Below, piece by piece: positions 54,216-62,727 of a stretch of 64,000 nt of DNA; the stretch's first letter is position 1; each line of letters begins with the position of its first letter. The stretch lies in NCBI RefSeq assembly GCF_042646165.1, contig NZ_JBHRTC010000021.1; one strand, written 5' to 3'. This DNA comes from Microbaculum marinum (GTDB lineage Bacteria > Pseudomonadota > Alphaproteobacteria > Rhizobiales > Tepidamorphaceae). The position numbers and the translations under genes are program-made. Under the pieces are notes generated by a model. The model saw nothing but the letters and a program-made list of their open reading frames with translations, was not told where the DNA came from and did not search any database.

Positions 54216-55094
54216 CTACAGGACGCCTATCGGGATCTTGAGATAGGAGGTGCCGTTGTCCTCGGGTTCCGGCAGCCGACCGCCGCGCATGTTCACCTGC
54301 AGTGCGTGCAGGATCAGCTTCGGCATCGGCAAGGTCGCGTCCCGTTCTGTACGGCGAGCGACATAGGTCGCCTCGTCGGGATCGTCGCGCAGGTGCTTGT
54401 TGCTGCGCTTCTGCTCCGCGACGGTCGATTCCCACGCCACGGGGCGCCCGCCTGGCATGTAGTCATGGCCGGTGAACAGGCGCGTCTCCTCGGGCAGCGC
54501 GAGGATCGCCTTGATCGACCGATAGAGCTGGGCGGCGTCGCCGCCGGGAAAATCGGCACGCGCCGTGCCGAAATCGGGCTGGAACAGCGTATCGTGGACG
54601 AACGCGGCATCGCCAATGACGTAGGTGATGGAGGCCAGCGTATGGCCGGGCGAAAACATCACGCGCGCCCCCGTGGTTCCAACACCAAACGTATCGCCGT
54701 CGGCAAACAGCCGATCCCACTGCGAGCCGTCGGCAGGAAAATCGGGCAAGTTGTAGAAGCCCTTCCAGAGCTTCTGCACGTCCGTCACATGGGAACCGAT
54801 GGCGGTCGGCGCACCCAATTTCTCTTTCAGGTAGGCGGCCGCCGAAAAATGGTCGGCGTGCGGATGGGTATCGAGAATCCACTCCACTTCGAGCCCTTCC
54901 CGCTCGATTTCGTCGAGCATGGCATCGGCGAATTCGGTCGATACGCGCCCGGCCTTCTCGTCATAGTCCAGCACCGGATCGATGACGGCCGCCTTGCCGG
55001 TAGCGGAGTCCGAGACAATGTAGGCAACCGAGAAGGTCGGCTCGTGATAGAAGCCGACGACGTCAGGTGTTCCCGCCGATTTCTTGCGTTCCAT
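54216..55094 (-). CDS. MBL-fold hydrolase, persulfide dioxygenase/Blh-like
   Basis: 292 residues. Metallo-beta-lactamase motif THPHADHFSAA, followed by SPGHTLASITYVIGD, FVHDTLFQPDFGTARADFPGG and TGHDYMPGGRPVAWEST. These are blocks of the ETHE1/Blh subgroup that oxidises glutathione persulfide with one iron. ATG 55094 has GGAGGAATC before it; the open frame further upstream is not family-like. No sulfide-quinone reductase or rhodanese is next to it. Confidence 0.9.
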   Translation of the reverse strand: MERKKSAGTPDVVGFYHEPTFSVAYIVSDSATGKAAVIDPVLDYDEKAGRVSTEFADAMLDEIEREGLEVEWILDTHPHADHFSAAAYLKEKLGAPTAIGSHVTDVQKLWKGFYNLPDFPADGSQWDRLFADGDTFGVGTTGARVMFSPGHTLASITYVIGDAAFVHDTLFQPDFGTARADFPGGDAAQLYRSIKAILALPEETRLFTGHDYMPGGRPVAWESTVAEQKRSNKHLRDDPDEATYVARRTERDATLPMPKLILHALQVNMRGGRLPEPEDNGTSYLKIPIGVL

Positions 55095-55479
55095 GATTCC
55101 TCCAGACCGTTTTGCGAGACCGCCGCTGAGCTTTGCCCTGATCGATGCACGGGCGTCCCCGCCGTGCGCCATTTGGAATACTTCGGCATTGAGAAAGCCC
55201 AATTGCCCGTCTAATTCATGGCCGAACGGCGGCCGAGACACACGGCTCGACCCGAGCGCCGGATACGGTGGAACTCCTGGCGCCGATGCCGCTTCTCCAT
55301 GTGAGAGCATAGTCTTTAGATCGATGAAAATAGACAACGGGATGAGCGGGAGTCACGATTGGCCGGGCGGGTGGCCGTCCGGAAGGCTGCCATGCCGAGT
55401 TGTCCGGGGACATGTCGCAAACCCGGTCGGCGTCATTGCGCAATCGTTGCCGACAATTGCCGGCTCGCTTGAAGGGTAG
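55095..55479. other. intergenic region between divergent genes
   Basis: 385 bp upstream of both the MBL gene (minus) and the SNase gene (plus). It contains only a non-coding continuation of the MBL frame and no repeats or strong hairpins that I can support; promoters of both genes must be here. Confidence 0.5.
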
Positions 55480-56169
55480 ATGCCAATGAGGTTGGCGGCT
55501 CCACTGGCAGAGATCCTGCTGCTTGGCGCATGCATCACCGCACACGCGCCCGCCCTTGCGGGGGACACGATGGCCGCGGGTCGTGCCTCGGTCGTCAACG
55601 GCGATACGATCGAGATCGACGGCATCATTGTCCGCCTCCACGGAATTGACGCTCCGGAGGCGGGACAGAAATGCGGGAAGGCCGGCGGCGGAAGCTGGCC
55701 GTGCGGCAACCGCGCCACGGAAGTGCTCGAAGCGATGGCGGAGGACCGGGACGTCGAGTGCACGATCATCCGCAACGACGAAAACGAGCAAAAGTACGGC
55801 ATCTGCTCGGCGGGTGACCTGGTGCTCAACAAGAGCATGGTCTCCGAAGGCTACGCCTGGGCAATTGCCGAAGGTGCCGATGACTATTCCCCCGCCGAAG
55901 CCGAGGCGCGAGCGGCGGGCCTCGGGATATGGCAAGGGGCGGCGATCGCCCCCTGGGACTACCGATCGGAACGGTGGGCGGCTGCCGCGCAAGGCGCGCC
56001 TGGTGGCTGCCCGATCAAGGGGGTAGTGGCCCGCGGCGAGCAAATCTATCACCCTCCCTGGTCACCCTGGTACGATCGGGTGAAGGTCAACGAATCGAAG
56101 GGCGGGAAATGGTTCTGTACGGAGCGCGAAGCGCTGGAGGCGGGCTGGCGGGCAGCCAGCTCCCGGTGA
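55480..56169 (+). CDS. exported staphylococcal-nuclease-fold protein with C-terminal sunset-type domain
   Basis: 229 residues. Signal peptide (LLLGACITAHAPALAG), an SNase-like OB fold at about 33-160, and a C-terminal Cys-containing segment from CPIKGVVARGEQIYH to WFCTEREALEAGW, the 'sunset' domain. Catalytic positions: R52, D57 and E60 are present (VRLHGIDAPE), but the second active-site Arg (R87 of the staphylococcal enzyme, normally in YGR) is absent. Here KYG is followed directly by ICSAGD, about five residues shorter. It may therefore be a nucleic-acid-binding or weak enzyme. The start may be ATG 55480 or 55486. Confidence 0.82.
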   Translation: MPMRLAAPLAEILLLGACITAHAPALAGDTMAAGRASVVNGDTIEIDGIIVRLHGIDAPEAGQKCGKAGGGSWPCGNRATEVLEAMAEDRDVECTIIRNDENEQKYGICSAGDLVLNKSMVSEGYAWAIAEGADDYSPAEAEARAAGLGIWQGAAIAPWDYRSERWAAAAQGAPGGCPIKGVVARGEQIYHPPWSPWYDRVKVNESKGGKWFCTEREALEAGWRAASSR

Positions 56170-56244
56170 CTCAGCCACACCGCTGGCCATAAACCTTTGA
56201 AAATGATCTTATTTTCCGCGCCGATCGGGTCCGGAACCGACGGG

Positions 56245-56274
56245 TTGACATGAATCCGAGCAGATGCCTACAAG
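56245..56274 (+). promoter_or_regulatory. candidate promoter of exopolysaccharide cluster
   Basis: TTGACA (56245-56250), 18 bp, then TACAAG (56269-56274), in a 165-bp AT-richer gap before the first gene of the cluster. It would give a leader of about 55 nt. No operator symmetry seen. Confidence 0.4.
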
Positions 56275-56334
56275 CCTTACACGCGTATTGGGCAGACGAT
56301 TGGCCATGCTCGCAAAAATAAGTCATAAAATCGC

Positions 56335-57144
56335 GTGCACCAGGACGGGCTGTTGATTGATCTTCACTGCCATATGCTGCCTGGGCTCGACGATGGCCCG
56401 ACGGATATCGCCGTCTCTCTGGAAATGGCTCGGATTGCCACGGCGGACGGAATAACCATCTGCGCCTGTACGCCGCACATTTTGCCGGGGCTGTACGACA
56501 ACAACGGACCGCAGATTCTGGCCGCCGTCAGCGAGTTCTCAAGAGCGTTGTGCGACGCCGGCATTCCCTTGCAGGTCGTTGCCGGGGCCGATGTCCATGC
56601 GGCGCCCGACCTGAGGACGGGTCTGAGATCGGAGCGGGTGCTGACCCTCAACGGTTCTCGCTATCTTTTGTTCGAACCGCCGCACCACGTCCTGCCGCCG
56701 CGATTCGAAGAGTTCACGTTCGGCGTCATCGCCGAGGGGTACTTCCCGATAATCACACATCCCGAACGGCTGACGTGGATCGATACGCACTACGACGTGC
56801 TCGTTCGATTGATCGAAGCCGGCGCATTGGCCCAGTTGACCGCCGGATCGCTAACCGGACACTTCGGCAAGCGAGCCCGGTACTGGTCCGAACGTATGCT
56901 CGACGAAGGTATGGCGCACATACTCGCCACAGACGCTCATGACGCGCACGGCCGGCCGCCGCGCCTGGCCGAGGCGAGGGACATTTCGGCGCGGCGCGTC
57001 GGTGAGGTCGAGGCGGGGAATCTGGTTCTGGCGCGTCCGCAGTGTGTGATTGCCAACGTGATGCCTTCGGGCTTGCCCCGGAACACGCCCAGGGAGAACA
57101 TGCCTCGTCCCGCCTCGCGCAAATGGTTTCCGACATTCAATTGA
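56335..57144 (+). CDS. PHP-family protein-tyrosine phosphatase (CpsB/YwqE-like)
   Basis: 269 residues. Metal-binding motifs of the PHP superfamily: DLHCHMLPGLDDGP, a THPER block (FPIITHPERLTWID) and ATDAHDAHGRPP near the end. In capsule/EPS clusters this enzyme dephosphorylates the Tyr-rich tail of the Wzc/CpsD kinase; here the kinase gene is two genes downstream. Start: GTG 56335 or TTG 56353; the family normally begins a few residues before DLHCH, favouring the TTG. Confidence 0.85.
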   Translation: MHQDGLLIDLHCHMLPGLDDGPTDIAVSLEMARIATADGITICACTPHILPGLYDNNGPQILAAVSEFSRALCDAGIPLQVVAGADVHAAPDLRTGLRSERVLTLNGSRYLLFEPPHHVLPPRFEEFTFGVIAEGYFPIITHPERLTWIDTHYDVLVRLIEAGALAQLTAGSLTGHFGKRARYWSERMLDEGMAHILATDAHDAHGRPPRLAEARDISARRVGEVEAGNLVLARPQCVIANVMPSGLPRNTPRENMPRPASRKWFPTFN

Positions 57145-57178
57145 GGCTACAGGGCTTGGCCCAACGGCAGAGTGGCAG

Positions 57179-57955
57179 ATGTTTTCAAGATGCTGGTTAG
57201 GATTGATGCTCGGGATATTCCTGCTCCCGGGGTGCACGACGTCCGACCAGCAACCGCCGCAACTCGGCCTTGAGTCGACACAGCCCGCCGGCAACTCGGG
57301 CGGACGACGGGAAATGGCAGTGGATCAGCAGCTTCCGCAATCCAGCGTGAAGCTTCCGGACAATCTCAGCGCCCAGTTGAAAAAAGAGAACCCTGGCGCC
57401 GGGGAATATCGGATAGGCCCTCTGGACGAACTGGAGGTCTCCGTGTTTCAGGTGCCGGACCTCAGCAAGACTGCGCAGGTCAGCGCGACCGGCCAGATCT
57501 CCATGCCGTTGATCGGCGCCGTGGAGGCCGGTGGCAAGACGGTACCGGAGCTTGAGGCCCATATCGCCTCGAAACTGTCGGAGAAATATCTGCAGTCGCC
57601 TCAGGTCACGGTGTTCATCACCGAGTACAATAGCCAGCGGGTGACCGTTGACGGGGCGGTGATCAAGCCCGGGGTCTACCCGCTGTCAGGGCCCACGACC
57701 CTGTTGCAGACGGTCGCCGTGGCGGGTGGCCTGAACAGTGTGGCAGATCCGCAGAGCATCCTGGTATTCCGCACTGTCGGTGATCAGCGCAGCGCCGCGA
57801 AATTCGATCTTTCCGCCATACGAGACGGCAAGGCACCCGACCCGACACTTCAGGGCGGCGATGTGATCGTCGTCGACACCTCGGGCATACGCACGATTTG
57901 GGGAGGTGTGAAGGAAGTTATTCCCGTAGTTGGGGTGTTCACGTGGTTGTTGTAA
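57179..57955 (+). CDS. outer-membrane polysaccharide export lipoprotein (Wza/GumB-like)
   Basis: 258 residues. Lipobox LLPGC (C19), a linker, a Poly_export domain at about 72-155 (YRIGPLDELEVSVFQVPDLSKTAQV, SMPLIGAVEAGGKT) and one SLBB domain at about 160-235 (VTVDGAVIKPGVYPLSGPTTLLQTVAVAGGL). Lacks the long C-terminal helix of E. coli Wza; the length is GumB/ExoF-like. Forms the export channel together with the co-polymerase encoded 42 bp downstream. Confidence 0.92.
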   Translation: MFSRCWLGLMLGIFLLPGCTTSDQQPPQLGLESTQPAGNSGGRREMAVDQQLPQSSVKLPDNLSAQLKKENPGAGEYRIGPLDELEVSVFQVPDLSKTAQVSATGQISMPLIGAVEAGGKTVPELEAHIASKLSEKYLQSPQVTVFITEYNSQRVTVDGAVIKPGVYPLSGPTTLLQTVAVAGGLNSVADPQSILVFRTVGDQRSAAKFDLSAIRDGKAPDPTLQGGDVIVVDTSGIRTIWGGVKEVIPVVGVFTWLL

Positions 57956-57997
57956 GCTGCATCAGGGAATTCTCCTGATTTAGAATGTCTTGCGGCG

Positions 57998-60574
57998 ATG
58001 AACGGCAGCGACAGCGAAGGCGAAAAACGGCCCGAAGTCGGCGGCAGCCCGCCGGATCCGGCAAGCGGCGCGCGCTCTCCCGGCAAGTCTGAGCCCGGCG
58101 CTTCGGAATGCGACGGGCACTCATCGCCTCCGGGCGAAGCCGGGATCCGCCGGTCCGGTGAGGCGGAAGAGCATGCCGCCTGGGACCACGACGCGACTGC
58201 AGGCCCAGAACATGGGAGCAGTGGCAGGGGCAACGGGCAGCAGGACGACTGGACCGAGGGTCCCGCCCGCCGCAACGGTGGAAACGGCGCACCTCGCGAC
58301 GCCCGTCAGACGGAGGAGCCCGCCCTTCCCTCGCCGGTTGGCAAGAAGGCGCTGGTTCGCAGGGAAACTCTCCCGGACGCCTACGCACCGCAATCGGCCT
58401 ACTTCGAACAGCCCGGCAGCGACATCGCCGCCGAGTTCCGCAAGTACCTGGGGATCCTGCTAAAACATCGCCTGCTGATAATCGGCGTAGTGTTCGTCGT
58501 CGTGACCGGGGGGCTGATCTACACCCTCCTTGTGACTCCGATCTACCGGGCGAGCACGACCATCCAGATCAGCCGTGAACTGCCCAAGATCATGAATGTC
58601 GAGGGAGTGCAGGCCATCGACGGGGCCCGCGACCTCGACTTTTACCAGACCCAGTTCGAAATCCTGAGAAGCCGGTCGATGGCGGAGCGCGTGGTCGCCG
58701 AGGGCAATCTCGCCGACGACACTGCCTTCCTGAAGACCGAGACCCCGTCGCCCTGGGCGAAACTGTTGCAGATTGTGTTCGGAGGCGCCGACGACTCTCC
58801 GATGCCGTCCCTGGAGGCGCGCAAAAACATGGCCACCTGGCGGGTCATCGCGGGGATGCGCATAGATCCCATACGTTCGTCGAGCCTCGTCCGGTTGAGC
58901 TTCGATAGCCCGGATCCCGCTGTCGCGCAGCGCGTCGTGAATGCAATCGCCGACGGCTACATCGCGGCGAATCTCGATCGGCGGTACGAGGCGTCGACCT
59001 ATGCGCGGAAATTCCTGGAGGACCGCCTGAAAGAGACAAAACTGAAGCTGGAGGAGTCGGAAAAGGAGCTTGTTCGCTATGCCGGGAAGGAACAGATCGT
59101 AAATACCAGCGAAAGCCAGACGCTGGCGATGACCAATCTGTCCGCGGCAAACGATGCGCTCACCGAGATAAGCCGCGAACGGCTACGCAACGAACTCACG
59201 TGGCGGCAGCTGCAATCCAAGACGGATCTGGGGCTCTCGCCGATACTCGAGAGCGAGTCGCTCGAAGAAATGCGGCTCGAAAGAGCCGCGCTCGTCGCCG
59301 AGTATCAGAACAAGCTGAGCGTCTACAAGCCGGCTTTCCCCGAGATGCTCAAGCTGCAAGCGCAGATCGACGAACTCGCACGCCAGATCGACACCGAAGT
59401 GAGCCTGATCAAGGAATCCGCAAAGGCCCGCTACGAAGCCTCTGTGGAGCAGGAACAGGCCCTGCAACAACAGGTCGATGCCCTGAAGTCGGAAGTGCTG
59501 GATTTCCGCGACCGCAGCATCCAGTACACGATCCTCCAGCGGGAGGTGGATACGAATCGCGCCCTCTATGACGCACTCCTGCAGCGCTACAAGGAGATTG
59601 GCGTCGCAGGCGGTGTCGGCACAAACAATATTTCGGTTGTCGACTACGCGCAGTTGCCTGGCGCGCCGTACACGCCGAACATGCGATCGAACCTGATCAG
59701 GGCTCTGATGTTAGGACTGCTCTTCGGCGGAATGGCTGCGTTCGCCCGCGAGTATCTCGACGATACCTTCAAGTCTCCCGAAGACGTCGAAGACAACCTC
59801 GCCCTGCCGCTGCTCGGGGTCGTGCCCGCCACCGGCAGGCGCGACACGCCCATCGATCTTCTGGAGGACCCGCGGTCGGCCGTCTCCGAGGCGTTCCGCT
59901 CGCTGCGAACCGCGTTGCAGTTCTCCACGGCGTCGGGCGTGCCTCGGAGTCTCCTCGTCACCAGCTCGCGCGCATCGGAAGGAAAGAGCACCACGGCCTT
60001 CGTGCTGGCCCGGTACTTCGCGCACCTTGGAATGCGTGTGCTTCTTATCGACGCCGACCTGCGCAAGCCGACACTGCATCGGCACATGGAGAGCGAAGAG
60101 ACCGCCGGCCTGACGAACTGCCTGGCGGGGTCCATGCGGCCGCCGGACGTGTTGCTCGAGACCGACCTGCCGACGCTGACCTTCATGCCATGCGGGCCGT
60201 TGCCGCCGAATCCTGCCGAACTCCTGGCAAGCCCGAAGATGCTTTCGCTGCTGTCAGTGGCATGCGAGAAGTACGAACTTGTGGTAATCGACGGCCCTCC
60301 GGTTGCGGGCCTTGCCGACGCCCCGCTGCTGGCGAGCATTGCGGAAGGCACATTGCTGGTGGTCGAAGCCAACGGCACGCGGCGCAGTGTCGCGAAGTCA
60401 GCGCTGAAGCGGCTGTATTTCGCCCGTGCTCAGATGCTCGGCGTCCTGCTCAACAAGTTCGACATAAAGCAGGCCGGCTACACCTACGGATACGGCTACG
60501 GATATGGGGATACCGCCTATTACGGATACGGCGTCGATCCCCAGGGCACTCTGCCGGACGCCCGGGAATCCTGA
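57998..60574 (+). CDS. polysaccharide co-polymerase with BY-kinase domain (Wzc/ExoP-like)
   Basis: 858 residues. The first 140 or so are Gly/Glu/Arg-rich and unstructured, an unusual N-terminal extension. Then a Wzz domain with membrane helix 1 (about 158-182, IGVVFVVVTGGLIYTLLVTPIY), a long periplasmic coiled coil (about 340-540), helix 2 near 565, and a tyrosine autokinase domain. The kinase part has Walker A SRASEGKST, A' LLIDADLRKP and B LVVIDGPPVAG. The tail is Tyr/Gly-rich (YTYGYGYGYGDTAYYGYG), the phosphorylation cluster. Controls chain length together with the phosphatase at the cluster start. Confidence 0.93.
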   Translation: MNGSDSEGEKRPEVGGSPPDPASGARSPGKSEPGASECDGHSSPPGEAGIRRSGEAEEHAAWDHDATAGPEHGSSGRGNGQQDDWTEGPARRNGGNGAPRDARQTEEPALPSPVGKKALVRRETLPDAYAPQSAYFEQPGSDIAAEFRKYLGILLKHRLLIIGVVFVVVTGGLIYTLLVTPIYRASTTIQISRELPKIMNVEGVQAIDGARDLDFYQTQFEILRSRSMAERVVAEGNLADDTAFLKTETPSPWAKLLQIVFGGADDSPMPSLEARKNMATWRVIAGMRIDPIRSSSLVRLSFDSPDPAVAQRVVNAIADGYIAANLDRRYEASTYARKFLEDRLKETKLKLEESEKELVRYAGKEQIVNTSESQTLAMTNLSAANDALTEISRERLRNELTWRQLQSKTDLGLSPILESESLEEMRLERAALVAEYQNKLSVYKPAFPEMLKLQAQIDELARQIDTEVSLIKESAKARYEASVEQEQALQQQVDALKSEVLDFRDRSIQYTILQREVDTNRALYDALLQRYKEIGVAGGVGTNNISVVDYAQLPGAPYTPNMRSNLIRALMLGLLFGGMAAFAREYLDDTFKSPEDVEDNLALPLLGVVPATGRRDTPIDLLEDPRSAVSEAFRSLRTALQFSTASGVPRSLLVTSSRASEGKSTTAFVLARYFAHLGMRVLLIDADLRKPTLHRHMESEETAGLTNCLAGSMRPPDVLLETDLPTLTFMPCGPLPPNPAELLASPKMLSLLSVACEKYELVVIDGPPVAGLADAPLLASIAEGTLLVVEANGTRRSVAKSALKRLYFARAQMLGVLLNKFDIKQAGYTYGYGYGYGDTAYYGYGVDPQGTLPDARES

Positions 60575-60577
60575 GCG

Positions 60578-61330
60578 ATGGCTGCGGCCCGAGCCCTCTA
60601 TGTCGCGCTGGATCTGGCCAGGGTACCGACCCTCGCCGGTCTGATCAGGGAACAGCCGCTCCCGCCCGGCATCCTGATGCTCATCAAGATCGGTGCCGGC
60701 TCGCAGGAAGCATTGGAAGATGCCGTCTGCTCGACAGGCGAATCCCCGGGGCGGATAAGGGAAGCCGCCGCGCTCTACCTGGAGCAGGTATTGCTTGCCG
60801 GCAACTCAGACAGCTATCGCACGCTGGGGGTAGAGCCTGACGCCTCCCAGGAGACACTGCGGGAGCACATGCGATGGCTGATGAAGTGGTTGCATCCAGA
60901 CCGCAATCGCAGCGATTGGGAAGTGGTCTTCGCGGAACGCGTTATTGCCGCGTGGCAGGATCTGAAATCGCCGGAGCGGCGGGCCGCCTACGACCGATCG
61001 CTTCAGCTTGCTCCAAGGCCAAAGCCGGCGCGCCGGGTAAAGAGCCGGCCGGTGCCCCTGCGTCTTCCTTGGCGCATCGAACCGGTGGTTCGGGCCGATA
61101 CCTCACGTCCCTGGTACCGGCGCATCCTGCTCACTGCCGCCGCGGCCGCGACCGTCGCAGCAGTACTGCTGCTGCCTTCTCCCAACCCGGAGCCGACCGC
61201 GACCGTGATGGCGGAGCAGGTTGGCAACCGGCAGCCCGGCGCCCGTGATCCGCAGACGAACGTCGGGCGCGCACCCACCTCTCCCGGCGACATCCAGACG
61301 GTGAGCACCGCCGGGCGTCCGCCGAAATGA
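60578..61330 (+). CDS. membrane-anchored J-domain-like protein
   Basis: 250 residues. A J-like domain at about 78-140 has the HPD signature (H106-D108 in KWLHPDRNRS) between helices REHMRWLMKW and ERVIAAWQDLKSPERRAAYDRSL. It is followed by a basic stretch and one membrane helix near 185-202 (ILLTAAAAATVAAVLLL), then a Pro/Thr tail probably outside. The first 75 residues are unassigned. Starts 3 bp after the co-polymerase stop and overlaps the next gene (ATGA), so it belongs to the EPS operon; no DnaK gene is near. Confidence 0.8.
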   Translation: MAAARALYVALDLARVPTLAGLIREQPLPPGILMLIKIGAGSQEALEDAVCSTGESPGRIREAAALYLEQVLLAGNSDSYRTLGVEPDASQETLREHMRWLMKWLHPDRNRSDWEVVFAERVIAAWQDLKSPERRAAYDRSLQLAPRPKPARRVKSRPVPLRLPWRIEPVVRADTSRPWYRRILLTAAAAATVAAVLLLPSPNPEPTATVMAEQVGNRQPGARDPQTNVGRAPTSPGDIQTVSTAGRPPK

Positions 61331-62706
61331 GCCTTTCGCGGGCTTCCGACCTGCGGGCATCGCTGGGACTCGGCCCTGAACGGCGGCGACATCGCCACCG
61401 CCGCGGGACCAGCGACAACGACGGCGGATCGAAGTGGCAAATCCGGCCGTTGATCTTGCCAACCTTGCTGATCATCACGCTGGCGTGGACGGCCCGGCAG
61501 GTCATCGCCACCACCATGAGCGCGTCGCTGACCCGCTCTGCGCCCGATCGAGCGCTAGAATGGAACCCGCGCAATGCCGAAGCCATGGTCAGGCTCGCCG
61601 AAACGCGCTCGCCCGCAGCCGGCGCGGACGATGCGCATCTTGATGGCGTCGAATCGCTGGCGCGGCGCGCTCTGAGGGAGACCCCGCTGCAGGCCGCTGC
61701 CCTTCGCCAGTTGGCGCTCGTCGCCCAGGCGCGGAGCGAGAACGGGCGCGGCGTGGAACTGATGGATATCGTCGGGGAGCGGACCCTGCGCGATGCTCTG
61801 GCCCATGCGACACTTTTCGATGCGAGCATGGCGGACGGGAACCTGGACGCCGCCATCTTCCACATGGACGTATTGCTGCGCGCCAATCCGGAGCTGTGGG
61901 ACGAGGTCAAACCTGCACTCTTTTACCTCGCCTCCCAACCCTCGGCTCGGGATCCCATTGTCGCGCTCCTGGGGGAGAACCCGCCATGGCGTTCAAGCTT
62001 CCTCCAGGAGTTTGCCCGCGGATCGCCGGACCCCGGTGCGGCATGGGCCATCCTACACGGACTGGCGCAGGGGCCGCGACCGCCATCCACGGACGAAATC
62101 CGGCTCTACTTCGACCGGCTGGTGAACGCCGGCCAGTACGAGCAAGCGTATTTCGACTGGCTGCGGTTGATCCCTCCCGACCGACGCCGACCGCTCGACT
62201 ATCTGTACAATGGCGATTTCGAGTTCCAGTTCGACGGATCGCCGTTCGATTGGACGGTCATGCCGATAAGGGGAACAGAAACCTCCGTAGTTGCCGTTCA
62301 GGACGACGGCAAGGGCCAGGCGCTGCGTATCGAGTATGCCGGGACTCGTGTGCCCTATGAGCACGTGCGGAAGGTATTGATGCTGCCTCCCGGCAGATAC
62401 CGCCTGTCCGGTCGGGTCAGAGCGCAGGACCTGCGCAACGAACGCGGCCTGTCGTGGCAAATATCCTGCGCAGGTGGCGACCGAGCGGATCTGCTGGAAA
62501 CGGAACGCATCTCCGGGACCCGTCCGTGGTCCGGCTTCCAGGATACATTCGAGGTCCCGAAGACAGGTTGCCCTGTTCAGCGCCTGCGGCTGGATATTGC
62601 GGCGCGAATTGCGCCCGAACGGGAGATATCCGGAACGGTGTGGTACGACGCGATGCGAATCTCGCGGGCCGGGCCGACATCAACCGCAACTCAGCCCGCG
62701 GGATAG
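61327..62706 (+). CDS. EPS-cluster membrane protein of unknown function
   Basis: 459 residues. A basic cytoplasmic N-terminus of about 38 residues, one helix (about 40-60, LILPTLLIITLAWTARQVI), then an Ala/Leu-rich helical repeat region (about 65-260) of TPR-like spacing. A C-terminal beta-rich, carbohydrate-binding-like domain (about 290-450) contains DYLYNGDFEFQFDGSPFDWTV, LRIEYAGTR and RYRLSGRVRA. This layout suits a periplasmic scaffold that contacts the polymer. Overlaps the J-domain gene; converges with the ligase gene. Confidence 0.75.
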   Translation: MSLSRASDLRASLGLGPERRRHRHRRGTSDNDGGSKWQIRPLILPTLLIITLAWTARQVIATTMSASLTRSAPDRALEWNPRNAEAMVRLAETRSPAAGADDAHLDGVESLARRALRETPLQAAALRQLALVAQARSENGRGVELMDIVGERTLRDALAHATLFDASMADGNLDAAIFHMDVLLRANPELWDEVKPALFYLASQPSARDPIVALLGENPPWRSSFLQEFARGSPDPGAAWAILHGLAQGPRPPSTDEIRLYFDRLVNAGQYEQAYFDWLRLIPPDRRRPLDYLYNGDFEFQFDGSPFDWTVMPIRGTETSVVAVQDDGKGQALRIEYAGTRVPYEHVRKVLMLPPGRYRLSGRVRAQDLRNERGLSWQISCAGGDRADLLETERISGTRPWSGFQDTFEVPKTGCPVQRLRLDIAARIAPEREISGTVWYDAMRISRAGPTSTATQPAG

Positions 62707-62711
62707 CCCGC
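62698..62711. terminator. short hairpin between convergent genes
   Basis: GCGGG (62698-62702) and CCCGC (62707-62711) with loop ATAG containing the stop of the upstream gene. A second stem, ACTCG/CGAGT (62721-62725/62733-62737), covers the end of the convergent ligase gene. No U-runs; modest support. Confidence 0.35.
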
Positions 62712-62727
62712 AGCCCACCTACTCGCT

